From Dyella nitratireducens (GTDB taxonomy: Bacteria; Pseudomonadota; Gammaproteobacteria; Xanthomonadales; Rhodanobacteraceae), in the NCBI RefSeq assembly GCF_014642835.1, contig NZ_BMJA01000001.1, forward strand, positions 1,535,267 through 1,599,266: DNA of 64,000 nucleotides, written 5' to 3'. The translations under genes were made by a program, and so were the position numbers. The notes beneath the pieces were generated by a model. That model did not search any database and had not been told where the DNA came from. It saw only the letters and a list, made by a program, of their open reading frames with translations. Shown here in pieces: positions 53,263-64,000 of this stretch (the stretch's first letter is position 1; each line of letters opens with the position of its first letter).

Positions 53263-53828
53263 ACCGCCTTCACAGCTTGGGGTGCAAACCCTGAGATATC
53301 CCCACGTTTTTTGCGTTGTCCAAGCGAAAAAGTGGGAGTTCAGGTCAATGTTGTTTCAGAGCGAACCGTCATTCCGGCGAAGGCCCACTGCTGTCCGGGG
53401 AAATTTTGCGAAAAAAGTAACGAGCACTTGAGGGACAACACGTTTGCATGATTCGCGCAGCAAGCGACTTAAAAAAGCCTGCTCAACGCGATATCCACGA
53501 GTGAACCGGAAACGGCCCCCTCCCCTGCGTGCAGGGGAGGGTTGGGGTGGGGTAAGGCGGGCGAAGCTCGCTTCCCGCTACGCGGAAATGAGCGTGAGAC
53601 ATCAACGGAACCTCTCGCGAGGTTGCTTCACCCCACCCCAACCCTCCCCTACTACACGTAGGGGAGGGGGCGATCCGGCAAGCTAAAAGTTTCCCGGACA
53701 GCAGTGCGCCTTCGCCGGAATGACGACTGGCTTCGAAACAAACTTCATGCAAACCCGGGACTTCTCCGGCATAACGAGCAAAAAACGCGGGGATATCTCA
53801 GGGTGCAAACACCAATCTGTGAATCCGC
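53263..53828. repeat. Nested palindromic repeat mosaic
   Basis: A gene-free stretch of about 565 bases. Its flanks, 53273-53410 and 53690-53825, are imperfect inverted copies of about 135 bases (TTGGGGTGCAAACCCTGAGA and TATCCCCACGTTTTTTGC against GGTGTTTGCACCCTGAGA and TATCCCCGCGTTTTTTGC on the other strand). Inside lies a CCCCTCCCCTGCGTGCAGG pair (53515-53545 and 53630-53672). The block 53368-53471 is also the copy of the repeat at the window start. Remains of three repeat families are thus stacked in one palindrome. Confidence 0.85.
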
Positions 53829-53832
53829 CGTG

Positions 53833-54852
53833 TTACTCGGGCGCTTCGACGGTATACCCGCGCGCCTGCAACTGCGCCAGATAGCCATCCGACGCCAGCA
53901 CCTGCTCCATCGGCAGCACGGCAAAGGTTTGCGTGTTGTTCGCCAGCGCAGCTTCCGCCGCCTGCAGCCATGCCTGCTCCATGCGCTTGGGAAGGTCGTG
54001 CAAACCCAACTGTTCGGCGAACTCCGCATTGATCACCGCGATCAGACAGGATTGATAGCGGTCGTTCACGGTAAAGCCGCGCAACGCTTGGATATCACCG
54101 GTCGACCAGGCATTGGCGCGCTGGGTCAGGCTGCCCATATCGTTCTGCACCGTATCCAGCGTCTGGTTGAAACAACTGATGTCGTGCAGATTGGTCTGCT
54201 TGATGGCATCCAGTGCTGCGCGCGGATGCTCCACCACCAGCTTGTATGTCACCGGCACCCGTTTCACGCCGTGCTTATCGGCCAGATTGAACACCAGCTG
54301 GTTGATGTCGTTGCGCTGCGTGAGGCCTGCCTTATCCAACGCTTTCCTGTACAGCTTCAACGCCACCAGGATCGGCCGCCAGGATTCAACGCTGCGATCA
54401 TTGCCAAAATATTCGGGCTTCACGGTCTCCCAGCGCGCATACATTTGCGGCGGCAGAATCTGCTGCAGCGTGGCACCACCTGGATTCTTGCGCGCGCTGT
54501 AAACCGACGGCATCAGCAACAGCTTGCCGAAGAAGCCGACATCCGCTTTGACCTCGGCCTTGGGCGCCTCCAACACCTCCTGCGAGTGCGCCAAAGTGTC
54601 CTCCACCTCCGTGGAATGCCACTCCATGCCCCTGGGCAAAGGCGTCAAGGTACCGAGCACCCACATCACGTGGTCGCCCTTGCTTACTTTCCACAGGCCT
54701 GGGCCGGGTTGCTCGCCGGTGACGGTCACCGCGGGCAGTACCGTGGTATTGGCATGTGAAGCCGCACTGCCGGACGAAGCAGGCGTTGATTGAGGCGACG
54801 CTTGCGCCGCCACAACGAAAGCCAGGCACCCGACTGCCAAGGAAACACGCAT
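53833..54852 (-). CDS. TraB/GumN family protein
   Basis: A 339-residue exported protein: signal peptide about 1-19 (AQA), then the TraB/PrgY/GumN fold starting GLWKVSKGDHVMWVLGTLTPLPRGMEW and ending in the family block NTQTFAVLPMEQVLASDGYLAQLQARGYTVEAP. The family is related to Tiki metalloproteases; the conserved GTL/GTH position is Thr-Leu here. I start at 54852, with GGGA nine bases ahead; an ATG at 54876 is the alternative. Confidence 0.82.
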   Translation of the reverse strand: MRVSLAVGCLAFVVAAQASPQSTPASSGSAASHANTTVLPAVTVTGEQPGPGLWKVSKGDHVMWVLGTLTPLPRGMEWHSTEVEDTLAHSQEVLEAPKAEVKADVGFFGKLLLMPSVYSARKNPGGATLQQILPPQMYARWETVKPEYFGNDRSVESWRPILVALKLYRKALDKAGLTQRNDINQLVFNLADKHGVKRVPVTYKLVVEHPRAALDAIKQTNLHDISCFNQTLDTVQNDMGSLTQRANAWSTGDIQALRGFTVNDRYQSCLIAVINAEFAEQLGLHDLPKRMEQAWLQAAEAALANNTQTFAVLPMEQVLASDGYLAQLQARGYTVEAPE

Positions 54853-54928
54853 GGTGAGAGTTCCCGCATTGATCATCCGCGGCGATTCTAATGCTTCATC
54901 GCGTCGGACTATGTTTCAGGTGCCCTAT

Positions 54929-54953
54929 GAAAAAGGGGCCCGAAGGCCCCTTC
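54929..54953 (-). terminator. Rho-independent terminator of icd
   Basis: Read on the minus strand: AAGGGGCC, loop TTCG, GGCCCCTT, then T residues. It begins 17 bases after the icd stop codon. An 8-bp stem with UUCG loop and U-tract is the standard shape. Confidence 0.92.
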
Positions 54954-54969
54954 CCATATCAAGCATGAC

Positions 54970-57501
<2,532 letters not shown>

Positions 57502-57880
57502 ATGGCAGGACTGAGCCAACGCATCGTCGATTACATCGCCGAACTGACGCCGCTGTACACCTTTCAGTTTGCCGATGGTCACGACTGCGCGCTGTCGCTG
57601 ACGGACGGCACGTTATACGTTATATATGCCGGTCGACGAATCGGATCATGAAATGGAAGAAGGCTGGGTGGCTGTGCTTTGGCAAGGCGATGCACGCAAA
57701 CGTTCGGAGCTGCCAGGCCCGCTGCTTGCGTACCAAGCTGCATTGCGTTGCGCGGAATTGCGGGGTGTGGGGCGTCCGCTTTCCGAAGTAGCGGCGTACC
57801 GGGAGATCTTGCTCGCGCGCTTGAATGCTATTTGCGGCGACCTTCCACAGGTCGAAACGATCATGCGTTCTGATAAATAA
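57502..57880 (+). pseudogene. Small hypothetical gene broken by a 7-base duplication
   Basis: The ATG at 57502 has AGAGGA before it and encodes MAGLSQRIVDYIAELTPLYT...SLTDGTLY. CGTTATA is then present twice in tandem (57611-57617 and 57618-57624). Removing one copy joins the frame cleanly to MPVDESDHEMEEGWVAVLWQ...LPQVETIMRSDK, ending at 57880, a protein of about 125 residues. As it stands the first frame stops at 57651 and the second can only start at 57626. I do not know the family. Confidence 0.75.
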
Positions 57881-58140
57881 TCCAAGCCCAAATCTGAAGC
57901 CGGAAACATCCAGGAGCTATACCTTCGGTTTCGTGTACAGCCCGAATTGGCTGACCGGCTTCAACATCAACGCGAACTACTACCGCATCCGCGTGGACAA
58001 CGTCATCACTCTGCCAGCGGCGAACAGCATCCTCACCAACTGCTACGTATTAGGTTAAACCGACCAGTGCAACCCATTCCGGCGCAATGCCGCTGGTCAG
58101 GTCATCAACCTGCTGCAGGCGGTGACCAACGACGGAGGAG
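57881..58140 (+). pseudogene. Fragment of a TonB-dependent receptor
   Basis: In one frame the segment gives LKPETSRSYTFGFVYSPNWL, TGFNINANYYRIRVDNVITL and PAANSILTNCYVLG, then a TAA at 58056-58058, then GQVINLLQAVTNDG. It corresponds to the late barrel of the receptor at 58853, bases about 61090-61345, with many identical residues. No plug or signal peptide is present. It is a remnant, not a gene. Confidence 0.85.
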
Positions 58141-58155
58141 GGTTTTCTTTGCCGC

Positions 58156-58356
58156 ATGAACCAGCTCACCGCGCACGCTCAGGGTGGCGAAAAACTGCCG
58201 TGGCAAGTTTCCATGCATCGCGCGACGTTGCTGGCGCGCTTACGGAAAATCCGCGGCAACCTTCCGCATGTGGAAAACATGCCGTGTTCCCTAGAAGTAA
58301 TTCAGAATGCGCAACGCATTCATAATTTTTCGGAACTCAATGTTGTTTATATATAA
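58156..58356 (+). pseudogene. Degenerate second copy of the 3' end of the frameshifted gene
   Basis: A 66-codon frame contains LLARLRKIRGNLPHVE, which matches LLARLNAICGDLPQVE near the end of the gene broken at 57611 (11 of 16 residues). The rest of that gene is missing. With the receptor fragment between them, the two copies look like traces of a duplication followed by deletion. Whether the short frame is translated is unknown. Confidence 0.5.
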
Positions 58357-58852
58357 GACGTCAGTTTTTATGCGCGCGCGCTTTTATGTGCACTCATCCC
58401 TGCGTTCTGAAAGCTCGTATATGTGCCATTTATGATGCCGCGCCGCAAACTGACGCATAACTGACAAATTACTGCGCACATCAATTTCGCGCAGCCGCAC
58501 GAAGCATTGCGGCATGCACTGCCCATCTGTTAACAAGCAGGCCATTTTTTTGAAAAAAAGCCTGAAATTGGCGCTCGATTTCCTATGCGGACGCGGGTAT
58601 GTGGCTAATCATGCATTGATCTGCGAGTGCACCGTTGATGCAAAACTTACGCACAAATTTGCGAACGTTTTTCCATTCGCAATAACACGCGCATTACGAA
58701 GGCTATATGCCGACAACACAATTTTCATCTAAGCTCGAATAGCCAAGCGTGCGGGAACCCCACTCCATTGCAGCTTAGCGGGGAAAGTCGAATACAGGCG
58801 AGGAGACGCCTGCATGAACTGGGTTCACTCATAACGACAAGGGGATTTAAAC
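58357..58852. other. A/T-richer upstream region of the first tandem receptor
   Basis: About 500 bases without a supported gene, clearly richer in A and T than the neighbourhood (runs such as TTTTTTTGAAAAAAAG). It ends with an ATTTTCATCTAAGCT stretch and a small hairpin CAGGCG AGGAGA CGCCTG (about 58796-58813), parts of which recur upstream of the second receptor. It probably contains the receptor promoter. Confidence 0.5.
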
Positions 58853-61800
58853 GTGAAACTGCAACATCAAAACATCGCATTGGCGATACGCATCGCTTTG
58901 GTATTGGGAAGCGGCACACTGGCAACCGTGGCTGCCGCACAAGACAACGCTACGCCACCGCCGGCAACCACAGGCCAGGCGACGCAGGGCAACACGCCGC
59001 AGTCATCGACCGCAACGCCGCAACAGAACAATTCGAAAACCTTGCAAACCGTTACGGTCACCGGCTCGCTGATTCGCAGCGTGGACGTGGAGACGGCACA
59101 GCCAGTCACTGCGATCACGCATGAAGCGCTGCAGCAACAAGGTTTCGTCAGCGTCGGCCAGATCCTGCAGAACGTTCCTTCGGTAGGCTCTTCCGGCACC
59201 AGCACCCAAAGCTCATTGGGCGGCATCGTCGGCCAATACGCCAGCTTGCGCGGCCTGGGCGCGCCCCGCACGTTGATCCTGGTTGACGGCGAGCGCTACA
59301 CCACTGACATTTTCGGCCAGACCGACCTCAGCACAATCCCCAGTTCGCTGATCGACAGCGTGGATATTTTGCAGGACGGTGCATCGTCGATTTATGGCTC
59401 GGACGCCATTGCCGGTGTGATCAACATCCACACCAAAAATGTAAACGGCCTGTATCTCGATACGTACAACAGCACTTACTCCCCCGGTAACTACGGCAAG
59501 CAAAGCCAGTTCAGCCTGACCGGTGGTCATAAATTCTCGCGTGGTTCGTTCACCTTCAATATATCGATTCAGAACCTGAATCAGATCATGGCGAACCAGA
59601 CTTGGTTTAGCAAAAACGGTTACTTCAGCTTTCCAGAGTATCCACAGTCCGTACAGGCATCCAACTACGGCACGATTCTGGGTGCCACGGGTCCGGCCGG
59701 CTCAGCCTATACCTTCCCGCTGACGGTCAACGCGGGCCAGAACGGCCAGAACATCGCCAACTACCACCCCAACACGTTTGGCGTGATCTATCCCACGCCC
59801 TATTACAGCAACGACTACGCGAATCAGGCGGCGTACGAAACGCTGATCCCGAACAACCGCTTGAAGTCGTACACGCTGAAGGGTGACTACAAGATCACCG
59901 ACAACATCAAGGCCGTATTCACCGGGACCTATAACAGCAACGACGCCACCGATTACATCGGCGGCTATCCGCTGAGTTCGTTGACGCCAGCCAATGGCGC
60001 GAACCTGGCCAAGGCGCTCGGTTTGCCTGCAGGCAGTCTTGGTGCTGCATGGTTCCCGATGCTCTCGCCAAACAGTTACTACAACCCGCTCCCGGGCAAC
60101 ACCTTGGCGTTCAGTCTGCCGCTGTATGAACCCAATCGCTACACGGTCAACAACATCAAGCAGTACGGGTTCCGTACGGGCCTGGAGGGCGAGTTCACGC
60201 TGGGCGAGAACGAGTTCAACTGGAACGCGGGCTACAGTCTCTATCGCTACATCCAGGATATGGGTGGCCCAGGCAACCTGAACCTGGTGCATTTGTACAA
60301 CGCCATTGGACCATCCTTCCTGGCTTCCAACGGCCAGGTTGAATGCGGCACGCCCACCAACGTGATCGCTGGCTGCGTACCGCTCAATCCATTCTCCGGT
60401 TCGGGCGGACTGACACCGGCCGAGCTCAATTACCTCAACTACAACTACTTCACGCACTCCTGGAGCCAGACGCGCAACATCGAGGCCAATTTGAGCGGCG
60501 ACATGTTCACCTTGCCGCAATCGATAGGCGCCGGTGATGTGACCTTCGCCGTAGGCGGCGATCACCGCGATATCTCCGGTGGCGTCACCCCGGACTTCTA
60601 TACGCAGCAAGGCATCAACACGAACCTGCAGCAGAATCCGGGCCGTGGTTCGTATGGCATCAACGAAGCGTATGCCGAAATCAACATTCCCCTGCTGAAG
60701 GATCTGCCGGGCGCGCAGCTTCTGAATTTCGACGTGTCGCATCGCTTCTCGCACTACAGCAACTTCGGCGATACCAACAACAACTCCTACAAGCTCTCCT
60801 GGCAGCCGATCACCGACTTGCTGGTCCGCGCCAGCTACGGCACCGGCTTCCGTGCACCGTCGATTTCCAATTTGTATGGCGGCACCATGCAGAGCTTCAC
60901 GAATTACACGGATCCTTGCGACATCAACTTCGGCTTGACCGCCAATCCGGTGGTGGCGCAACGCTGCCTCAACGGCTTTGCCGGCCTGCCCGCCGTCGGT
61001 CCAGGCTTCACTCAGCTCACCACAACCGGCGTGCCGGTAACCGGACCGAACACCACCAGCACCACGCCTTACTACACCGGCGCCAACGCGGCGCTCAAGC
61101 CTGAGACCTCCAAGAACTACACCGCGGGCATCGTGTACAGCCCAAGCTGGCTGACGGGCTTCAACGTCACATTGGATGCGTACCGTATCCGTGTCGACAA
61201 CATCATCACCCTGCCGTCTGCCGACAGCATCCTGAGCAACTGTTACCTGCTGGGCGAGACACAGCAGTGCTCGCAATTCCAGCGCTCGGCGACGAACGGC
61301 CAGGTCATCAACTTGCTGCAGGCGCTGGTCAACGAAGGCTTCGTGGATGAGCGTGGCACCGACGTGACGTTGAGCTACCTGTTCCCCGATACACCTGTCG
61401 GCAAGTTCAAGATCGACACCAGCGGTACGTATATCAGTTCGCTGAAAGAACAGGCAGTCACCGGTGGTCCGGTGGTCGGCTACAACGTCGGCACATACGA
61501 TCCGATCCTTGGCCCGGTATGGCGCTTCCGCGACACCACCAACATCAACTGGTCGTGGGGCAACTTCGGTGCGACGTGGACCGTCCGCTACTTCTCGGCA
61601 TTGAAGGAACCTTGCCGTCCGGACGCTACAAACCTGCAAGAGTACTTCCCCTGCAACAATCCGAACTCTTATGTGCAGGGTCAGCTCGGCGCGTATCGCC
61701 AGGGCGCATTGGCCTTCAACGATCTGCAGTTCAGCTGGAAGGCGCCGTGGCATGGCCAGATCTCCGTGGGTGCCACCAACGTCTTCAATCGTCGCGCGCC

Positions 61801-61939
61801 GCTCAGCTACAACGGCACGTTCAGCGTGATCGGTCCGTTGGGCCCAACCGGTACGGACGGCTATTCGCAGTTCCCGTACAACCCGCAGTATGACTTCGCT
61901 CGCGTGGTGTATCTGAAATACGAACAGAAGTTGTTCTAA
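58853..61939 (+). CDS. TonB-dependent receptor, tandem copy 1
   Basis: A 1028-residue outer-membrane receptor. Signal peptide about 1-29 (VAAAQ), Pro/Thr/Gln-rich stretch, plug with LQTVTVTGSLIRSVDVETAQ, VGQILQNVPS, YASLRGLGAPRTLILVDGERY and YGSDAIAGVINI, then the barrel ending YEQKLF. Many residues in the barrel are Asn, Tyr and Gly as in oligosaccharide or peptide receptors. The GTG at 58853 is preceded by AAGGGG. Cargo is not predictable. A strong terminator follows, then a close paralogue. Confidence 0.92.
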   Translation: MKLQHQNIALAIRIALVLGSGTLATVAAAQDNATPPPATTGQATQGNTPQSSTATPQQNNSKTLQTVTVTGSLIRSVDVETAQPVTAITHEALQQQGFVSVGQILQNVPSVGSSGTSTQSSLGGIVGQYASLRGLGAPRTLILVDGERYTTDIFGQTDLSTIPSSLIDSVDILQDGASSIYGSDAIAGVINIHTKNVNGLYLDTYNSTYSPGNYGKQSQFSLTGGHKFSRGSFTFNISIQNLNQIMANQTWFSKNGYFSFPEYPQSVQASNYGTILGATGPAGSAYTFPLTVNAGQNGQNIANYHPNTFGVIYPTPYYSNDYANQAAYETLIPNNRLKSYTLKGDYKITDNIKAVFTGTYNSNDATDYIGGYPLSSLTPANGANLAKALGLPAGSLGAAWFPMLSPNSYYNPLPGNTLAFSLPLYEPNRYTVNNIKQYGFRTGLEGEFTLGENEFNWNAGYSLYRYIQDMGGPGNLNLVHLYNAIGPSFLASNGQVECGTPTNVIAGCVPLNPFSGSGGLTPAELNYLNYNYFTHSWSQTRNIEANLSGDMFTLPQSIGAGDVTFAVGGDHRDISGGVTPDFYTQQGINTNLQQNPGRGSYGINEAYAEINIPLLKDLPGAQLLNFDVSHRFSHYSNFGDTNNNSYKLSWQPITDLLVRASYGTGFRAPSISNLYGGTMQSFTNYTDPCDINFGLTANPVVAQRCLNGFAGLPAVGPGFTQLTTTGVPVTGPNTTSTTPYYTGANAALKPETSKNYTAGIVYSPSWLTGFNVTLDAYRIRVDNIITLPSADSILSNCYLLGETQQCSQFQRSATNGQVINLLQALVNEGFVDERGTDVTLSYLFPDTPVGKFKIDTSGTYISSLKEQAVTGGPVVGYNVGTYDPILGPVWRFRDTTNINWSWGNFGATWTVRYFSALKEPCRPDATNLQEYFPCNNPNSYVQGQLGAYRQGALAFNDLQFSWKAPWHGQISVGATNVFNRRAPLSYNGTFSVIGPLGPTGTDGYSQFPYNPQYDFARVVYLKYEQKLF

Positions 61940-61967
61940 GACAAGACGCTTTGGACAGTGTCTGAGC

Positions 61968-61999
61968 AAGCCCCTCTCTTACAGGAGAGGGGCTTTTTT
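61968..61999 (+). terminator. Rho-independent terminator after the first receptor
   Basis: Eleven-bp stem (AAGCCCCTCTC with GAGAGGGGCTT), six-base loop and a T6 run, 28 bases after the receptor stop codon. Confidence 0.95.
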
Positions 62000-62355
62000 A
62001 TGACTGATGAACCAATAAGCGCCCTTACGCGCACGTCACGCTGCGCAGCGCCCACCGAAATAATCACCAAAATCTGTAAGCCGCCAATCTGCGCAAAATC
62101 CCTCATGCACAAGCTCTTCTATAGCCTGCAGAACTCGCGTGAAACCTGCGAATAATTGCGAACGCATTTTTATGCGCGGCAATTTATTCACATCGTCTTA
62201 TCGCATCGTCACGCCGCCTACATGACCACTATGTTTCATCTAAGGCTAACAAGCCAACCAGATACGCAGGCCATCAGGTTTGCACTGGGCGGAAAAGTTT
62301 AGCGTGGGCGGAGAAGCCTGCAGGCACTGGGTCCATAGTGAGAGCGGGGATGAAC

Positions 62356-64000
62356 GTGAACGTGCAGCATCAAAACATCGCACTGGCGATACGTATCGCA
62401 TTGGCACTGGGAGGGGGCGCACTGGCAACCGTCGCCACCGCGCAAACCACCACACCGCTACCAGCATCAAGTCAGTCGGCGCCTTCCAGTCAGGCAGCAC
62501 CTGTCGACACACAACCACCATCGACAGCAATGCCACAACAAAACAATGCGCCGCCGCAGTCGACAGCAGCACCACAGCAGAACAATTCGAAGACCTTGCA
62601 AACCGTCACCGTCACCGGATCGCTGATTCGCAGCGTGGACGTGGAGACGGCGCAACCGGTTACAGCCATTTCGCATGAAGCCATCCAGCAACAGGGCTTC
62701 GTCAGCGTGGGACAGATCCTGCAGAACGTTTCTTCGGTAGGCTCTCCCGGCACCAGCAATCAGAGCTCACTAGGCGATATCGTCGGCAGCTACGCCAGCT
62801 TGCGCGGCCTGGGCGCACCCCGCACGCTGATCCTGGTGGATGGACAACGCTACACCACCGATATCTTTGGCCAGACCGATCTCAGCACGATCCCAAGCTC
62901 GCTGATCGACAGCGTGGATATCCTGCAGGATGGCGCGTCGTCGATCTACGGTTCGGACGCCATTGCCGGTGTGATCAATATCCACACCAAGAATGTGGAT
63001 GGTCTGTATCTCGATACGTACAACAGCACCTACGCACCCGGTAACTATGGCAAGCAAAGCCAGTTCAGCCTGACCGGCGGCCACAAGTTCTCGCGTGGTT
63101 CGTTCACCTTCAACGTGTCGATCCAAAACCAGAATCAGATCATGGCGCCGCAGACCTGGCTCAGCAGATACGGTTACGGCAGTTTTCCACAGTATCCGCA
63201 ATCCGTTCAGCCCTCCAATTACGGCACGATCGTCGGTGCCACCAATGCGCTGACCGGCGCAGCCGTGAACCTTCCATTCCCGCTTACCGTGAATGCAGGC
63301 CAGGACGGCACGAATATCGCCAATTACCATCCCAATACCTTTGGCGTGGTGTATCCCACTCCTTATTTCGCGAACGATTACGCCAACCAGGCGGCATACG
63401 AAACGTTTATCCCAAACAGCCGTCTGAAGTCGTACACGTTGAAAGGTGATTTCAAGCTCACCGACCATATCAAGGCCGTGTTCACTGGCACCTATAACAG
63501 CAACAGCGCCACCGATTACATCGGCGGTTATCCGCTGAGCCAGCTGACGCCTGCCAATGGCGCGAACCTGGCCAATGCGCTCGGCCTGCCCTCCGGCAGC
63601 CTACCCGCCACGTGGTTCCCGGTGCTCTCGCCCAACGCGTATTACAACCCGCTTCCAGGCAACAACGTGCAATTCTCCTTGCCGCTGTATGAGCCCAATC
63701 GTGTTGTGAATAACAACATCAAGCAGTATGGCTTCCGCACCGGCCTGGAAGGCGATTTCTCGCTGGGACAGAACGAGTTCAACTGGAACGTGGGCTACAG
63801 CCTCTATCGCTATATCGAGGACACGGGTGGCCCCGGCAACTTGAATCTGGTGCATTTGTATAACGCGATCGGGCCGTCGTTCTTGGCTAGCAATGGTCAG
63901 GTTGAATGCGGTACGCCCACCAATGTGATCGCCGGTTGCGTACCGCTCAATCCGTTCTCCGGTTCGGGTGGGCTGACGCCGGCCGAGCTGAGTTACCTCA
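62356..64000 (+). CDS. TonB-dependent receptor, tandem copy 2 (cut by the window end)
   Basis: The frame is open from the GTG at 62356 to the window end, 548 codons. It begins NVQHQNIALAIRIALALGGG, nearly the same as copy 1, has a longer Pro/Gln linker (PPQSTAAPQQNNSKT), and then follows copy 1 closely through plug and barrel (YASLRGLGAPRTLILVDGQRY, YGSDAIAGVINIHTKNVDG). The GTG aligned with the copy 1 start is chosen; an in-frame ATG at 62350 is an alternative. The upstream leader is also related to that of copy 1. Paralogues differ most in the loops, which suggests different cargo. Confidence 0.9.
   Translation, partial: MNVQHQNIALAIRIALALGGGALATVATAQTTTPLPASSQSAPSSQAAPVDTQPPSTAMPQQNNAPPQSTAAPQQNNSKTLQTVTVTGSLIRSVDVETAQPVTAISHEAIQQQGFVSVGQILQNVSSVGSPGTSNQSSLGDIVGSYASLRGLGAPRTLILVDGQRYTTDIFGQTDLSTIPSSLIDSVDILQDGASSIYGSDAIAGVINIHTKNVDGLYLDTYNSTYAPGNYGKQSQFSLTGGHKFSRGSFTFNVSIQNQNQIMAPQTWLSRYGYGSFPQYPQSVQPSNYGTIVGATNALTGAAVNLPFPLTVNAGQDGTNIANYHPNTFGVVYPTPYFANDYANQAAYETFIPNSRLKSYTLKGDFKLTDHIKAVFTGTYNSNSATDYIGGYPLSQLTPANGANLANALGLPSGSLPATWFPVLSPNAYYNPLPGNNVQFSLPLYEPNRVVNNNIKQYGFRTGLEGDFSLGQNEFNWNVGYSLYRYIEDTGGPGNLNLVHLYNAIGPSFLASNGQVECGTPTNVIAGCVPLNPFSGSGGLTPAELSYL

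Noticed and set aside
53263-53828. CRISPR array
   Set aside because: Repeats here are inverted and of different families, without regular spacing or unique spacers, and no cas gene is near.
57881-58058. A real gene coding for the receptor-like peptide
   Set aside because: It has neither start signals nor signal peptide or plug, and carries an in-frame TAA where the intact receptor continues; treated as a remnant.
59702-61969. 755-codon open frame on the minus strand
   Set aside because: Antisense to the first tandem receptor; the corresponding frame in the second receptor is broken, so it is not conserved.

Overview
The window looks like chromosome from a GC-rich gammaproteobacterium of the Xanthomonadales, most likely Rhodanobacteraceae (Dyella/Luteibacter/Frateuria type). 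Three things point there: a type II secretion operon in the Xanthomonas gene order E-F-G-H-I-J-K-L-M-N-D, a xylan/glucuronate utilisation locus with XylR-type operators of the kind known in Xanthomonas and Caulobacter, and large TonB-dependent receptors of the xanthomonad type. The genus is inferred, not shown. I see no rRNA, tRNA, CRISPR array, phage or intact insertion sequence.

Layout: 0.3-7.5 kb holds a sugar porin (OprB), a secreted S53 peptidase with a PKD domain, ArsR and LysR regulators, and an NAD(P)-binding epimerase-like protein. 7.6-10.1 kb is the helicase hrpB. 10.3-35.0 kb is a glucuronoxylan catabolic island: xylA, the LacI repressor xylR, then agu67A-axeXA-manD-GH3-kdgK-uxuB-GH35 on the plus strand, uxaC-exuT on the minus strand, and TonB receptor-GPH transporter-GH43-aldose epimerase on the plus strand. 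35.2-46.5 kb is the type II secretion operon. 46.7-57.2 kb carries tatD, an rluE-like pseudouridine synthase, a periplasmic methyltransferase-like protein, a NYN protein, a TonB_C-domain protein, LysR, an aldo/keto reductase, a TraB/GumN protein and a monomeric NADP-isocitrate dehydrogenase. 57.5-64 kb is a decayed patch (frameshifted gene, receptor fragment, partial duplicate), then two tandem paralogous TonB-dependent receptors, the second cut by the window end.

How the island works: the outer-membrane receptor imports xylo-oligosaccharides; Agu67A, the acetylesterase and GH3/GH43/GH35 enzymes trim side chains and bonds. Xylose goes to XylA. Glucuronate goes through ExuT, UxaC, UxuB, ManD and KdgK to 2-keto-3-deoxy-6-phosphogluconate. 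Four near-identical palindromes centred on TAGCGCTA or TAGCGATA lie before xylA, between xylR and agu67A, before exuT and before the TonB receptor, so the island is probably one XylR regulon. Xylulokinase, KDPG aldolase and endoxylanase are not in the window.

The most unusual layer is a dense set of palindromic intergenic repeats of several families, mostly as head-to-head pairs. In the secretion operon they sit at the E/F, G/H and I/J junctions and have become part of the genes: one appears to supply the ribosome binding site of gspF, one supplies the only close start codon of gspH, and one is translated in frame inside the prepilin leader of gspJ. Another gives the stop codon of the rluE-like gene.
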